Shown here piece by piece: positions 8,757 through 17,835 of a DNA stretch of 64,000 nt. The stretch comes from Massilia sp. CFBP 13721 (GTDB lineage Bacteria; Pseudomonadota; Gammaproteobacteria; Burkholderiales; Burkholderiaceae_D), in contig NZ_JACYUY010000002.1 in NCBI RefSeq assembly GCF_014842025.1, positions 287,765 to 351,764 on the forward strand. Reading direction: 5' to 3'. Positions within the stretch are counted from its first letter, which is position 1, and each line of letters starts with the position of its first letter. The notes beneath the pieces are model-generated. The model saw only the letters and a program-made list of their open reading frames with translations. It did no database searches and was not told the DNA's origin. The translations under genes and the position numbers were made by a program.

Positions 8757-9338
8757 TTAAGCAGCAGCGGTAGCAGCGTTGGCAGCGGCAGCCGGCGCCT
8801 TGGCGGCAGCTTGCGAGAACTGCGACACGGCGGCGTTGACGTTGCTTTCGATGGCTTCGACAGCTTGCTTGGTGGTCTTGCTGAACTGCTCGTAGCCGGC
8901 GTTGGCGTTGCTGATCGCGGTCTTGACGGCGGCAACGAAGGTCTCCGAACCGGCAGGGGCGTTCTTGCTCACTTCGTCGACCAGGGCGATGACCTTGCGG
9001 TTCGCTTCGACGATCTGGCCTTCAGCGGCTTTCGAGAACTCGGCGCCGTTGGCGGTGGCGATGGCGGCCAGCTGACGGTTGTAGGCGACGGCTTTCTCGG
9101 CGGCAGGCTGAGCCTGGGCGGCGGACAGCTGGAAGAACTCTTGCGGGTCCTTGGCCGACAGCAGCTGGCGGGCGGTAGCCGAGTTGCTGGCCATGGCGGC
9201 GCGTGCGGTGCTGATGTTCAGCTCGACCAGCTTTTCGACGCTTTCGAAGGTCTTCGCGGTCAGCGACGAGAACAGGGCAAATTGGGTTTCGAAGTTGGCT
9301 TTGGTGGCATTCGAGAACTGCTCTGGGATTGCGAACAT
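8757..9338 (-). CDS. phaP: Phasin family protein (PHA granule-associated)
   Basis: 193 residues from the ATG at 9336-9338 (MFAIPEQFSNATKANFETQF), with GGAG 7 nt upstream. The phasin pattern is clear: an amphipathic helical protein beginning with PEQF...K.NFE, followed by the core with FESVEKLVELNISTARAAM and long Ala-rich helices, ending in a low-complexity Ala-rich tail (FSQAAAKAPAAAANAATAAA). Phasins coat polyhydroxyalkanoate granules and control their size and number. The gene stands alone and convergent to livF. A promoter and palindromes upstream (9401-9471) suggest specific regulation, possibly by a PhaR-type repressor, which is not in this window. Confidence 0.92.
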   Translation of the reverse strand: MFAIPEQFSNATKANFETQFALFSSLTAKTFESVEKLVELNISTARAAMASNSATARQLLSAKDPQEFFQLSAAQAQPAAEKAVAYNRQLAAIATANGAEFSKAAEGQIVEANRKVIALVDEVSKNAPAGSETFVAAVKTAISNANAGYEQFSKTTKQAVEAIESNVNAAVSQFSQAAAKAPAAAANAATAAA

Positions 9339-9399
9339 GTGTATCTCCAAACAAACGTTATAGGGAAGGTATGCTGCTACAAACCGGTGCTGATCTGAA

Positions 9400-9471
9400 T
9401 GGTGCACCGCAACAGAGCGAAGTTTTGCCCATTTCGGCGAGCACGTCAAGCGATTTTGGTGCGATGCACCA
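9400..9471 (-). promoter_or_regulatory. phaP promoter with flanking palindromes
   Basis: On the minus strand, TTGACG (9444-9449) and AAAACT (9421-9426) are spaced by exactly 17 nt. Just upstream is a perfect dyad TGGTGC-GAT-GCACCA (9457-9471). Just downstream of the -10 is GGTGCACC (9401-9408), which shares the GGTG/CACC core. Two related half-site pairs flanking the promoter suggest an operator. The rest of the 323-nt gap between phaP and the next gene shows nothing else I can name. Confidence 0.5.
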
Positions 9472-9661
9472 CGCATGCTCCGTTTGTTGGTTTCTTGCAT
9501 CGGAAGAAATACTAAGCGACAACTAATATCGTGCGCAGGCATCATTTTTGAAGACACTTGGGTGTCTCCGTAAACGTTGCGCCGCCCATGTTAGACTTGC
9601 AACTGCGCCATTCGCCCTCCTGGCGACGTGTCACACAACGCTTGCGCTCAATCACACGACC

Positions 9662-10567
9662 ATGGCCGACAGCACCGCAGTTCCAGGCGTCTCCAACGCG
9701 CAGCCCCGCTGGCTGGTGCCATCCTTTTTCGTCTTCCTCTGGAGTACCGGCTTCATCGTGGCCAAGTTCGGCCTGCCGTATGCGCCGCCGCTCACCTTCC
9801 TGCTGCTGCGCTGCCTGGGCGTGCTGCTGGTGCTGGTGCCCATCGTCCTGCTCTGGCGCGCGCCCTGGCCGCGCGGACGCATGGGACACGTGGCGGTGGC
9901 GGGCTTGCTGCTGCAGGCTGGCTACCTGGGCGGCGTCTGGTGCGCGATCAAGATCGGCATGCCGGCCGGCCTGTCGGCGCTGATCGTCGGCATGCAGCCG
10001 ATCCTGACTGCCGTCGCCGCGCCGCTGATCGGCGAGCGCGTGCGGCCGCGTCAGTGGATCGGCCTGCTGCTGGGCCTGGGCGGCGTGGCGCTGGTGGTGG
10101 TAGCAAAGATCAACCTGACCGGATTGTCGACGCGCGCCATCCTGTATTGCCTGTTCGCGCTGCTGTCGATCACGGCCGGCACCATGTACCAGCGCCGCTA
10201 CTGCCCCAGTTTCGACCTGCGCACCGGCACCGTGATCCAGTTCGCGGCGACCGTGGCCGCATTGCTGCCGTGCGCCATTCTTTTTGAACAGTTGGACCCG
10301 GCATTGTCTAAAGTAATGTGGACAACCAACTTCGTGTTCGCGCTGCTGTGGTCGGTGTTCGCGCTGTCGATCGGCGCGATTTTCCTGCTCTTTAAACTCA
10401 TCCGCCGCAGCAATGCCACCGAAGTGACCAGCCTGCTATACCTGACCCCGCCCACCACCGCCGTCATGGCCTGGCTGCTGTTCGGCGAGTCGCTCAGCGC
10501 GCTCGGGCTGGTAGGCATGGTGGTGGCCGTGACCGGTGTCGCATTCGTCGTCAAGAAAAAGGACTGA
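9662..10567 (+). CDS. DMT/EamA-family transporter
   Basis: 301 residues from the ATG at 9662 (MADSTAVPGVSNAQPRWLVP). About ten hydrophobic helices in two EamA repeats (FFVFLWSTGFIVAKFGLPYA at the start of repeat 1; the second repeat begins around residue 155). The family includes metabolite and amino acid exporters of the inner membrane, but no substrate can be predicted. It ends 4 nt before the nitroreductase gene and the two are likely co-transcribed. The longer in-frame start at 9548 has a poor N-terminus for a membrane protein and is not preferred. Confidence 0.88.
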   Translation: MADSTAVPGVSNAQPRWLVPSFFVFLWSTGFIVAKFGLPYAPPLTFLLLRCLGVLLVLVPIVLLWRAPWPRGRMGHVAVAGLLLQAGYLGGVWCAIKIGMPAGLSALIVGMQPILTAVAAPLIGERVRPRQWIGLLLGLGGVALVVVAKINLTGLSTRAILYCLFALLSITAGTMYQRRYCPSFDLRTGTVIQFAATVAALLPCAILFEQLDPALSKVMWTTNFVFALLWSVFALSIGAIFLLFKLIRRSNATEVTSLLYLTPPTTAVMAWLLFGESLSALGLVGMVVAVTGVAFVVKKKD

Positions 10568-10571
10568 TTCC

Positions 10572-11267
10572 ATGAGCTCAAGTAATCAACAAGAAGCGGT
10601 CGATGCCGCCATCACCTCGCGCCGCTCGATCCGCGCCTTCCTCGACAAACCCGTCGAGCAACACGACATTGAACGCATCCTCGAAGTGGCAGCGCGCGCG
10701 CCGTCGGGCACGAATACCCAGCCCTGGAAAGTGTATGTGCTGACCGGGCAGGCGCGCACGGCGCTGTCCGAGGCCATCCTGGCTGTTCATTCCGATCCCG
10801 AGCAGTCGCGCCAGCACACCGAGGAATACGCCTACTATCCGCGCGAATGGGTCTCGCCCTTCATCGACCGCCGCCGCAAGGTCGGCTGGGACCTGTACGG
10901 CCTGCTTGGCCTCTCGCGCGAAGACAAGGCTGGCATGGCCGCCCAGCACGCGCGCAATTTCCGCTTTTTCGACGCACCTGTCGGGCTGATCTTTACCATC
11001 GACCGCGTGATGGAGCAGGGCTCCTGGCTCGACTACGGTATGTTCTTGCAGAACATCATGGTAGCGGCGCGCGGACGCGGGCTGGACACCTGCCCGCAGG
11101 CAGCCTTCATCCAATATCACCGCATCATTGCCGAGCAACTCCGGCTGCCGGCCAATGAAACCGTGGTATGCGGCATGGCGCTCGGCTGGGCCGATCCGTC
11201 AAAGATCGAAAATTCGCTGGTGACGGAACGCGCGCCGCTGTCGGCGTTTGTCCATTTTGTAAATTAG
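10572..11267 (+). CDS. Nitroreductase family protein (FMN-dependent oxidoreductase)
   Basis: 231 residues from the ATG at 10572 (MSSSNQQEAVDAAITSRRSI). Nitroreductase fold signatures: RRSIRAFLDKPVEQHDIERILEVAARAPSGTNTQPW (FMN phosphate-binding Arg/Ser region), a central variable section, and GLDTCPQAAFIQYHRIIAEQL and CGMALGWAD near the C-terminus. Members reduce nitro compounds, quinones or enones with NAD(P)H. The real substrate is not predictable. It follows the DMT transporter by 4 nt. Confidence 0.9.
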   Translation: MSSSNQQEAVDAAITSRRSIRAFLDKPVEQHDIERILEVAARAPSGTNTQPWKVYVLTGQARTALSEAILAVHSDPEQSRQHTEEYAYYPREWVSPFIDRRRKVGWDLYGLLGLSREDKAGMAAQHARNFRFFDAPVGLIFTIDRVMEQGSWLDYGMFLQNIMVAARGRGLDTCPQAAFIQYHRIIAEQLRLPANETVVCGMALGWADPSKIENSLVTERAPLSAFVHFVN

Positions 11268-11444
11268 GTGTTGCGCTCGTTACACAATTGTTGAAGATCG
11301 GCGCATACGGGAGCATGCGCCGCGCCTCAATCCGTTGTTGTGCGGCAAAATAGGCAGAGCAATGTTTAAATTCGCTTGCAGTTGAGTTGCGGGCGCATAC
11401 ACTTCAGTTAGTGCCTGAACCGATTCGCGTAAAAGGAAGTAGAA

Positions 11445-12629
11445 ATGTTGAAGCTCCTGTTGTCTGTCCTGGTATCGCTGTTCCTGGTCGTCGAACCGGT
11501 GTCGGCCGCGGGGGCGGGTGCCGGTGCACAGGCTTCTTCCAGCAAGCAGAAGCGCCAGGCCGTCAAGAAGAAGCCGGTCAAGAAAAAGGTGGCGAAGGCC
11601 ACGCGCAAGGGCAAGCGCGAGAAGGCCGTGGTGGCCAGCGACAAGCGCCAGCGCATGGTACGCCGCGTCGAAACCGTGCGCGGCAAGCGTCGCGTCACCT
11701 ATGTCCTGGCACGCCGCGCCGCGCCGGCCGTGCTGGCCATTCCGGCGGCGCGTACCGCCGGCGACCTGGCCGGCCTGAACCAGACGCGCGACCCGCTGTC
11801 GCTGCGCTCCAGCGTCGCCCTCGTGCTCGACCAGAATACGTCCGAAGTGCTGTTCGAAAAGAATTCCAATGTCGCCTTGCCGATCGCCTCGATCACCAAG
11901 CTGATGACGGGCCTGGTCGTGGTCGAAGCCCACCTCGACCTGAACCAGACGCTGACGGTGACGGATGACGACGTCGACCGCCACAAGTACAGCAGCTCGC
12001 GCCTGCCGGTCGGTGCCCGCATGACCCGCGGCAACCTGCTGCACATCGCCCTGATGAGTTCGGAGAACCGCGCCGCCTCGGCGCTGGGCCGCAACTATCC
12101 AGGCGGGACCGGTGCGTTTGTCGCGGCGATGAACGCCAAGGCGCGCGAACTGGGCATGAACGACACGCGTTACGTCGACGCCAGCGGCCTGTCGAGCCAG
12201 AACGTGTCGAGCGCGCGCGACCTGGCCAGGCTGGTGGCCTACGCGCACCAGAAACCGCTGCTGCGCCAGTATTCGACCGATCCGAACTGGGTGGTCGAGG
12301 CCAGCGGCCGTCCGATGCGTTACAACAATACGAACTACCTGGTGGCGCTGCCGGACTGGAACATCGGCCTGCAGAAGACCGGCTTCATCAACGAAGCGGG
12401 GCGTTGCCTGGTGATGCAGGCGATGATCCAGGGCCGCAACGTGATCATGGTCTTCCTCGATTCGAAGGGCAAGATGTCGCGCACCGCCGACGCCGGCCGC
12501 ATGCGCCGCTGGCTCGAAGCGCTGACGCCGGACACCGTGCTGCCGTCGGCGGCGGCCACGACGGCCGCCGGCGCGGCAAGCACCGCGGCGCATGCGTTTA
12601 CGACGGTGGCGGCGCCGAGCGTGCGCTGA
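11445..12629 (+). CDS. pbpG: D-alanyl-D-alanine endopeptidase (PBP7-type)
   Basis: 394 residues with a signal peptide (MLKLLLSVLVSLFLVVEPVSAA). A Lys/Arg-rich linker (about residues 32-85) precedes the penicillin-binding catalytic domain. The three active-site motifs are intact: SxxK S149-ITK, SxN S206-EN and KTG at 311-313. SSENRAASALGRNYPGG and YVDASGLSSQNVSSA are typical of PbpG, which cleaves D-Ala-meso-DAP cross-links in peptidoglycan in the periplasm. The tail is Ala/Thr-rich. The basic linker is longer than in the E. coli protein. A hairpin terminator follows at 12650-12671. The gene appears monocistronic. Confidence 0.93.
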   Translation: MLKLLLSVLVSLFLVVEPVSAAGAGAGAQASSSKQKRQAVKKKPVKKKVAKATRKGKREKAVVASDKRQRMVRRVETVRGKRRVTYVLARRAAPAVLAIPAARTAGDLAGLNQTRDPLSLRSSVALVLDQNTSEVLFEKNSNVALPIASITKLMTGLVVVEAHLDLNQTLTVTDDDVDRHKYSSSRLPVGARMTRGNLLHIALMSSENRAASALGRNYPGGTGAFVAAMNAKARELGMNDTRYVDASGLSSQNVSSARDLARLVAYAHQKPLLRQYSTDPNWVVEASGRPMRYNNTNYLVALPDWNIGLQKTGFINEAGRCLVMQAMIQGRNVIMVFLDSKGKMSRTADAGRMRRWLEALTPDTVLPSAAATTAAGAASTAAHAFTTVAAPSVR

Positions 12630-12649
12630 AATAAACGTGCAGTGAAACG

Positions 12650-12671
12650 AACGGCGCCCGAGGGCGCCGTT
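12650..12671 (+). terminator. Hairpin terminator after pbpG
   Basis: AACGGCGCCC (12650-12659) pairs perfectly with GGGCGCCGTT (12662-12671), followed by the T-rich GTTGTTTGT. The loop is very short. It sits between convergent pbpG and the IclR gene. Confidence 0.75.
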
Positions 12672-12695
12672 GTTGTTTGTGCCGGATGCACCGGT

Positions 12696-13481
12696 TCAGG
12701 CTACCGACATCGGCCGGAAACCGAGCGTCGCCGAAATCTGTCCGGCGGTCTGCACCAGGTCGTCGAGCCAGTCGTCCTGCAAACGGTCGGCCGGGGCCGA
12801 GATCGACAGGCCGGCGACGAGCTTGCCGCTGTCATCGAAAATGCCGGCGGCCATGCAGCGCACGCCCAGTTCCAGCTCTTCGTTGTCGCGCGCATAGCCG
12901 CGTGCGCGCACCAGGCCCAGTTCGCGTTCGAGCTTGGAGAGGTCGGTGATCGAATTCTTGTTGTGGCCGGCCAGGCCGGTGCGCGTGGCATACGCGCGAA
13001 TCGCCTTGGCTTCGTCCACCGACAGGAACAGCTTGCCGGTCGAGGTCAGGTGCAGCGGACCGCGCCCGCCGATCGCGCGCACCACCTGCATGCCCGAGCG
13101 CTCGGAAAAGGCGCGGTCGATGTAGACGATCTCGTCGCCCTGGCGCACCGACAAATTCACCGTCTGCTGGGTCTTCTTGTGCAGGGCGCGCATGAAGTCG
13201 AGTGCCGCCTCGCGCACCGACAGCCGGCTTTTCACCACATTGCCCAGTTCCAGCAGACGCATGCCGAGCCGGTAGGTGCCGGGCTCGACGCGGTCGACGA
13301 AACGGGTGACGACCATATCGTTGAGGATACGGTGGGCGGTGGACGGATGCAGGCCCGAGACTTTCGACAATTCCTTCAGGCTGACCGGGTCCGGATAGGT
13401 CGCCAGCGCATCGAGCAGGGCGACCATGCGTTCAATCACCTGGATCGATGTCTTGGGCGGTTCAAGGGTTTCGATTTTCAT
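12696..13481 (-). CDS. IclR family transcriptional regulator
   Basis: 261 residues. N-terminal winged helix-turn-helix (VIERMVALLDALATYPDPVS, then the recognition helix around GLHPSTAHRILNDMV, residues 35-60) and a C-terminal IclR effector domain (residues about 85-255) with YIDRAFSERSGMQVVRAIGGRGPLHLTSTGK and the conserved GVRCMAAGIFDDSGKLVAGLSIS. IclR proteins sense small carbon metabolites. No catabolic operon is adjacent (pbpG convergent, dgkA divergent), so the target is unknown. Confidence 0.93.
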   Translation of the reverse strand: MKIETLEPPKTSIQVIERMVALLDALATYPDPVSLKELSKVSGLHPSTAHRILNDMVVTRFVDRVEPGTYRLGMRLLELGNVVKSRLSVREAALDFMRALHKKTQQTVNLSVRQGDEIVYIDRAFSERSGMQVVRAIGGRGPLHLTSTGKLFLSVDEAKAIRAYATRTGLAGHNKNSITDLSKLERELGLVRARGYARDNEELELGVRCMAAGIFDDSGKLVAGLSISAPADRLQDDWLDDLVQTAGQISATLGFRPMSVA

Positions 13482-13634
13482 GATGTGGTTGGTGCAGTGC
13501 AGTATCGTCCCTACTTTATACCATAATGCGGAAAGCAGGGCGCTTTCGGCTAGTGCTATCCGTCTAACAGCGGGGCATGAGAATTACGCCGGAACAGGCA
13601 TAATGGCAGCTCTTCATGTCTTTTTGGAAATACG

Positions 13635-14021
13635 ATGGAACATCCGACCAGCGAGTTCAAGAGCAAGGGCGGCTTCAAGCGCATCCTGGCCGCGTCGAGT
13701 TATACCGTGCAGGGTCTGGCGACGGCCTGGCGCATCGAACACGCCTTCCGCCAGGAGGTGCTGGTCTTCGCGCTCGGCATCATTTTCGCCTTCGTGCTGC
13801 CGATCTCCGGCTACCAGCGGCTGGCGCTGATCGGCGTGCTGCTGCTGGTGCTCGTCGTCGAGCTCATCAATTCTGCCATCGAAGCGATCGTCGACCGCAT
13901 TTCGCTCGAGCGCCATCCACTGTCGAAAAACGCCAAGGATTTCGGCAGCGCCGCGGTCGGGCTGACGGTGCTGCTGGCCGCCGCTACCTGGGTCACGGTG
14001 CTCTACAACCGCTTCATGTGA
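13635..14021 (+). CDS. dgkA: Diacylglycerol kinase
   Basis: 128 residues starting MEHPTSEFKSKGGFKRILAA. A small inner-membrane enzyme with three transmembrane helices that phosphorylates diacylglycerol to phosphatidic acid and recycles lipid. Family features seen: GFKRILAASSYTVQGLATAWRIEHAFRQE (surface helix), VVELINSAIEAIVDRIS with the catalytic Glu and ENxxE-like metal site in the variant ELINSAIE, and HPLSKNAKDFGSAAVG. Length matches the family. It is divergent from the IclR regulator; the region 13482-13634 between them holds their promoters, of which none is obvious. Confidence 0.93.
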   Translation: MEHPTSEFKSKGGFKRILAASSYTVQGLATAWRIEHAFRQEVLVFALGIIFAFVLPISGYQRLALIGVLLLVLVVELINSAIEAIVDRISLERHPLSKNAKDFGSAAVGLTVLLAAATWVTVLYNRFM

Positions 14022-14143
14022 GAAAACCGTATAAGGATATGCATTGACAGCGCAGCAAGCTTGTCGAAAATGCCGCAGAATAGGCGGATGGCCTGCGGCG
14101 CCACCTGCCGCTGCGCCTGTCCCGACTAACCCTGGAGATGACC

Positions 14144-14782
14144 ATGACCTTACGCCTTGGCGATACCGCCCCCGACTTCGAGCAGGATTCCACCATCGGC
14201 ACGATCCGCTTCCACGAGTGGGCCGGCGATTCGTGGGTGGTGCTGTTCTCGCACCCGGCCGACTTTACCCCGGTGTGCACGACCGAACTCGGCCTGACCG
14301 CCAAACTGAAACCTGAATTCGACAAGCGCAACGTGAAAGCGATCGCGCTCTCGGTCGACCCGGCCGAGCAGCACAAGGGCTGGATCAAGGATATCGAAGA
14401 GACCCAGCAAACCGTGGTGGGCTTCCCGATCATCGCCGACGCCGACAAATCCGTGTCCACCCTGTACGACATGATCCACCCGGAAATGTCAGCCACGGCC
14501 ACCGTGCGCTCGCTGTTCGTGATCGACCCGAAGAAAAAGATCCGCCTGACCATCACTTACCCGATGAGCACCGGCCGCAACTTCGACGAAGTGCTGCGCG
14601 TGATCGACGCGCTGCAGCTGACCGACGCGCATACGGTGGCGACGCCGGGCAACTGGAAAGATGGCGACGACGTCATCATTCCGCTGACCGTGCAGGATCC
14701 GGCGGTCATTGCTGAGAAATATCCGAAGGGGTTTACGGCGCCGCGGCCATACCTGCGCCTGACGCCGCAGCCGAACAAGTAA
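14144..14782 (+). CDS. 1-Cys peroxiredoxin (Prx6 type)
   Basis: 212 residues from the ATG at 14144 (MTLRLGDTAPDFEQDSTIGT). I prefer this start to the in-frame ATG 6 nt earlier because GGAG is then 6 nt upstream. The peroxidatic cysteine C45 lies in FTPVCTTELG, with the conserved Pro and Thr. The long C-terminal domain (YPMSTGRNFDEVLRVIDALQ, then TPGNWKDGDDVIIPL) marks the Prx6 subgroup, which reduces peroxides with one catalytic Cys. No second resolving Cys is present. A lone gene in the cytoplasmic oxidative stress defence. Confidence 0.93.
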   Translation: MTLRLGDTAPDFEQDSTIGTIRFHEWAGDSWVVLFSHPADFTPVCTTELGLTAKLKPEFDKRNVKAIALSVDPAEQHKGWIKDIEETQQTVVGFPIIADADKSVSTLYDMIHPEMSATATVRSLFVIDPKKKIRLTITYPMSTGRNFDEVLRVIDALQLTDAHTVATPGNWKDGDDVIIPLTVQDPAVIAEKYPKGFTAPRPYLRLTPQPNK

Positions 14783-14839
14783 GCTTTACCGGTACGATGC
14801 AAGCGGCCTTCGACCTTGCTCGAACGGCCGCGCACCGTA

Positions 14840-14940
14840 GAGGGTGTGAAAAAATTGTCAGGGCAAGGCGCATCGTCGAAGACAGTACGGGGGTACGGCA
14901 AGACGATGCAACGCCGCCATGGCGATTTTTTCACACCCTC
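14840..14940. mobile_element. MITE-like 101-bp hairpin element
   Basis: Begins GAGGGTGTGAAAAAATTG and ends ATTTTTTCACACCCTC, a perfect 15-16 bp terminal inverted repeat. The arms continue to pair imperfectly inward to GCATCGTC / GACGATGC, leaving about 24 unpaired bases in the centre, so nearly the whole element folds into one hairpin. It has no coding capacity. GTA precedes its left end and follows its right end, which could be a 3-bp target duplication or chance. The right end directly abuts the GTAG of a REP. Confidence 0.65.
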
Positions 14941-15073
14941 GTAGGGTGGACTCCCGAGTCCACGCGTGCAACGGTTAACCATTTTCGGCTTCAACCAGAA
15001 AGCGATGAGCGTGCCATGAAGAGCATTTCGACACGCGACAGTTCGACCGCGTGGACTCAGGAGTCCACCCTAC
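14941..15073. repeat. Inverted REP pair, locus 2
   Basis: Plus copy at 14941-14966 (stem GTGGACTC/GAGTCCAC) and minus copy at 15049-15073 (stem GTGGACTC/GAGTCCAC, different loop), GTAG ends outward, separated by about 80 nt of ordinary sequence. Together with the MITE-like hairpin they fill most of the 421-nt gap between the peroxiredoxin and TauE/SafE genes; nothing else is seen there. Confidence 0.85.
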
Positions 15074-15203
15074 GGTACACCACCTCCTGTAGCTGAATTT
15101 CGCATATTGACTCTGCGCAGCATTCTTGCCATTCCCGCGCAACGCATAAGCAAATAGAAAAACCGTCGTTTGTCCCACGGCTGACCCGGCTTACCCTTGG
15201 GCC

Positions 15204-15977
15204 ATGCTGATGACATACATTACCGCCGGCTTCGGGGTCGGCCTGCTGGTCGGGATGACCGGCGTCGGCGGCGGCTCGCTGATGACGCCGCTCCTGACCC
15301 TGCTGTTCGGCGTCTCGCCGACCGTTGCCGTCGGCACCGACCTGGCGTTCGCCTCGATCACCAAGGGCGCCGGCACCATTACCCACCGTTTCAACGGCAC
15401 CGTCAACTGGACCATCGTGCGGCGCCTGTGCCTGGGCGCGCTGCCGGCCGCGCTGGTCGCCACGCTCGGCCTGCGCCACTTCGGCGCGCTCAACGCCGAG
15501 ATCGGCCAGCTCATCCGTTATTCGATCGCCGGCTCGGTCATGCTGACCGTCGTCGCGCTGCTGTTCCGCAAGCGCATGCTGGCCTGGATCCACGCCAAAC
15601 CCGGGCGCCAGCTGCAAGGCAATGCACTGGTGACGGCCACCATCGTCTCGGGCGCCATCCTCGGCGTGCTGGTCACCATCTCCTCGATCGGCGCCGGCGC
15701 CATTGGCGCCACCCTGCTGGTGATGCTGTACCCGAAGCTGACTCCGGCCGAAGTGGCCGGTACCGACATCGCCTACGCCGTGCCGCTGACCGCGATCGCC
15801 GCCATCGGCCACTGGTGGCTGGGTTCGATCGACTGGATGCTGTTGCTGACCCTGCTCATCGGTTCGCTGCCGGGCATTACCCTTGGTTCGATGCTCGCTC
15901 GCAAGGTACCTGAACGCTTCCTGCGCGCATTGCTGGCGCTGACGCTGACGACTGTGGCGGCCAAATTAATCTACTGA
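15204..15977 (+). CDS. TauE/SafE (TSUP) family membrane permease
   Basis: 257 residues with about eight hydrophobic helices in two repeats. The family pattern is GFGVGLLVGMTGVGGGSLMTPLLTLLFG near the N-terminus, repeated more loosely as ATIVSGAILGVLVTISSIGAGAIGATLLVMLYP in the second half. TSUP proteins are suggested to export sulfite or sulfonates or related organic anions. The position about 100 nt before the sulfate transport operon makes a sulfur role plausible but unproven. ATG at 15204; the next in-frame ATG (15210) is equally possible. Confidence 0.88.
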   Translation: MLMTYITAGFGVGLLVGMTGVGGGSLMTPLLTLLFGVSPTVAVGTDLAFASITKGAGTITHRFNGTVNWTIVRRLCLGALPAALVATLGLRHFGALNAEIGQLIRYSIAGSVMLTVVALLFRKRMLAWIHAKPGRQLQGNALVTATIVSGAILGVLVTISSIGAGAIGATLLVMLYPKLTPAEVAGTDIAYAVPLTAIAAIGHWWLGSIDWMLLLTLLIGSLPGITLGSMLARKVPERFLRALLALTLTTVAAKLIY

Positions 15978-16048
15978 GGCGTGCTAATAGCGTAATTCGT
16001 CTATGCAAATGAGGATTGGTTCGTTTGGTTTATGAGCCGCAAGTGAGA

Positions 16049-16080
16049 TTATTACGATCCATTAGAAGAAATTGTAATAA
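16049..16080 (+). promoter_or_regulatory. Inverted repeat in the cysT leader
   Basis: TTATTAC (16049-16055) and GTAATAA (16074-16080) form a 7-bp dyad ending at the start of the AAGGA ribosome site of cysT. It could be a regulator site or an RNA hairpin near the translation start. Speculative. Confidence 0.3.
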
Positions 16081-16087
16081 GGACGCC

Positions 16088-16930
16088 ATGCACACTCCCA
16101 AACCGCGCGCACCAGGACGGGTCATCCCCGGCTTCGGGCTGTCGCTCGGGTTCACGATCTTTTATCTGGCGCTGATCGTGCTGATCCCGCTGTCGGCCGT
16201 CTTCCTGAAAACCTTCACCATGACCTGGGAAGCGTTCTGGACGGCGGTGTCCTCCGAGCGCGTGGTCGCCTCCTATAAACTCAGCTTCGGCGCCTCGCTG
16301 ATCGCCGCCGCCCTGAACGTCGTCTTCGGTGGCATCGTTGCCTGGGTGCTGGTGCGTTATAAATTTCCCGGTAAGCGCTTCGTCGACGCGCTGGTCGACC
16401 TGCCGTTCGCGCTGCCCACCGCCGTGGCCGGCATCACGCTGACCGCGCTGTATTCGAACAATGGCTGGATCGGCAAATACCTCGAACAGTTCGGCATCAA
16501 GGTCGCCTTTACGCCGCTGGGCGTGGTCGTGGCGCTGACCTTCATCGGGCTGCCGTTCGTCGTGCGTACCGTGCAGCCGGTGCTGGAAGAAGCCGAGCGC
16601 GAACTCGAAGAAGCGGCGGCCAGCCTGGGCGCCAGCCCGCTGCAAACCTTTTTCCGCGTGATCCTGCCGTCGATCGTGCCGGCGCTGCTGACCGGCTTTG
16701 CGCTGGCCTTTGCGCGCGCCACCGGCGAATACGGCTCGGTGATTTTCATCGCCGGCAACCTGCCGATGGTGTCCGAGATCACGCCGCTGTTCATCATCAC
16801 CAAACTCGAGCAGTACGATTACGCCGGCGCCACCGCGATCGCGGTCGTGATGCTGATCTTCTCCTTCATCCTGCTGCTGACGATTAACCTGTTGCAGGCC
16901 TGGACCCGCAGAAGGGCAGGCAAGAAATGA
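16088..16930 (+). CDS. cysT: Sulfate/thiosulfate ABC transporter permease CysT (CysU)
   Basis: 280 residues from the ATG at 16088, with AAGGA 4-5 nt upstream ([20 protein letters not shown]). Six hydrophobic helices and the BPD_transp_1 coupling motif [21 protein letters not shown] near residue 180. [16 protein letters not shown] and the C-terminal [14 protein letters not shown] are CysT hallmarks. It forms the inner-membrane channel for sulfate with CysW. Its stop overlaps the cysW start (ATGA). No sulfate-binding protein gene precedes it. Confidence 0.95.
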   Translation: MHTPKPRAPGRVIPGFGLSLGFTIFYLALIVLIPLSAVFLKTFTMTWEAFWTAVSSERVVASYKLSFGASLIAAALNVVFGGIVAWVLVRYKFPGKRFVDALVDLPFALPTAVAGITLTALYSNNGWIGKYLEQFGIKVAFTPLGVVVALTFIGLPFVVRTVQPVLEEAERELEEAAASLGASPLQTFFRVILPSIVPALLTGFALAFARATGEYGSVIFIAGNLPMVSEITPLFIITKLEQYDYAGATAIAVVMLIFSFILLLTINLLQAWTRRRAGKK

Positions 16931-17835
16931 GTGCAGTCTTGAATAAACCCCTTGCCGCCACGCCGCGTGCCGCACGTCCCGTGAAAACCAATGCCTTCGA
17001 GCCGAACTGGGTGCGCTGGACGCTGATCGGCGTCGCCCTCGCGTTCCTGACCCTGTTCCTGTTCGTGCCGCTGGTGGCCGTCTTTGCCGAGGCGCTGAAG
17101 AAGGGCTGGGATACCTATGTCGAGTCGATCACCGACCCCGACGCCATCTCGGCGATTAAACTCACGCTGATCGCGGCCGGCATTTCGGTGCCGTTGAACC
17201 TGGTCTTCGGCGTCGCCGCGGCCTGGTGCATCGCCAAGTTCGACTTCAAGGGCAAGAGCGTGCTGCTGACCCTGATCGACCTGCCGTTCTCGGTGTCGCC
17301 GGTGATCGCCGGCCTGATCTACGTGCTGCTGTTCGGCGCCCAGGGCTGGTTCGGCGAGTGGCTGATGGAACACGACATCAAGATCCTGTTCGCGGTGCCG
17401 GGCATCGTGCTGGCGACCGTGTTCATCACCTTCCCCTTCGTCGCACGCGAGCTGATTCCGCTGATGCAGCAGCAGGGCACCGAGGAAGAAGAAGCGGCGC
17501 TGGTGCTGGGCGCCTCCGGCTGGCAAACCTTCTGGCGCGTGACGCTTCCGAACATCAAATGGGGCCTGCTGTACGGCGTCATCCTGTGCAATGCGCGGGC
17601 GATGGGCGAGTTCGGCGCGGTGTCGGTGGTGTCGGGCCATATCCGCGGCGAGACCAACACCATGCCGCTGCACGTCGAAATCCTCTACAACGAATACAAC
17701 TTCACGGCCGCGTTTGCGATCGCATCCTTGCTGGCGCTGCTCGCGCTGGTAACGCTGGCCGTCAAATCCCTTATCGAATGGCGCCTGCATCAATCCCGCA
17801 GCGCGGACGCCGGCACCACGGAGCGCACAGAATGA
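16927..17835 (+). CDS. cysW: Sulfate/thiosulfate ABC transporter permease CysW
   Basis: 302 residues, start overlapping the cysT stop by four bases. After an N-terminal extension of about 25 residues ([20 protein letters not shown]) it shows six membrane helices and the coupling motif [43 protein letters not shown] and [23 protein letters not shown] are the CysW signatures. It partners CysT in the sulfate importer. The stop overlaps the cysA start by four bases. Confidence 0.95.
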   Translation: MSAVLNKPLAATPRAARPVKTNAFEPNWVRWTLIGVALAFLTLFLFVPLVAVFAEALKKGWDTYVESITDPDAISAIKLTLIAAGISVPLNLVFGVAAAWCIAKFDFKGKSVLLTLIDLPFSVSPVIAGLIYVLLFGAQGWFGEWLMEHDIKILFAVPGIVLATVFITFPFVARELIPLMQQQGTEEEEAALVLGASGWQTFWRVTLPNIKWGLLYGVILCNARAMGEFGAVSVVSGHIRGETNTMPLHVEILYNEYNFTAAFAIASLLALLALVTLAVKSLIEWRLHQSRSADAGTTERTE

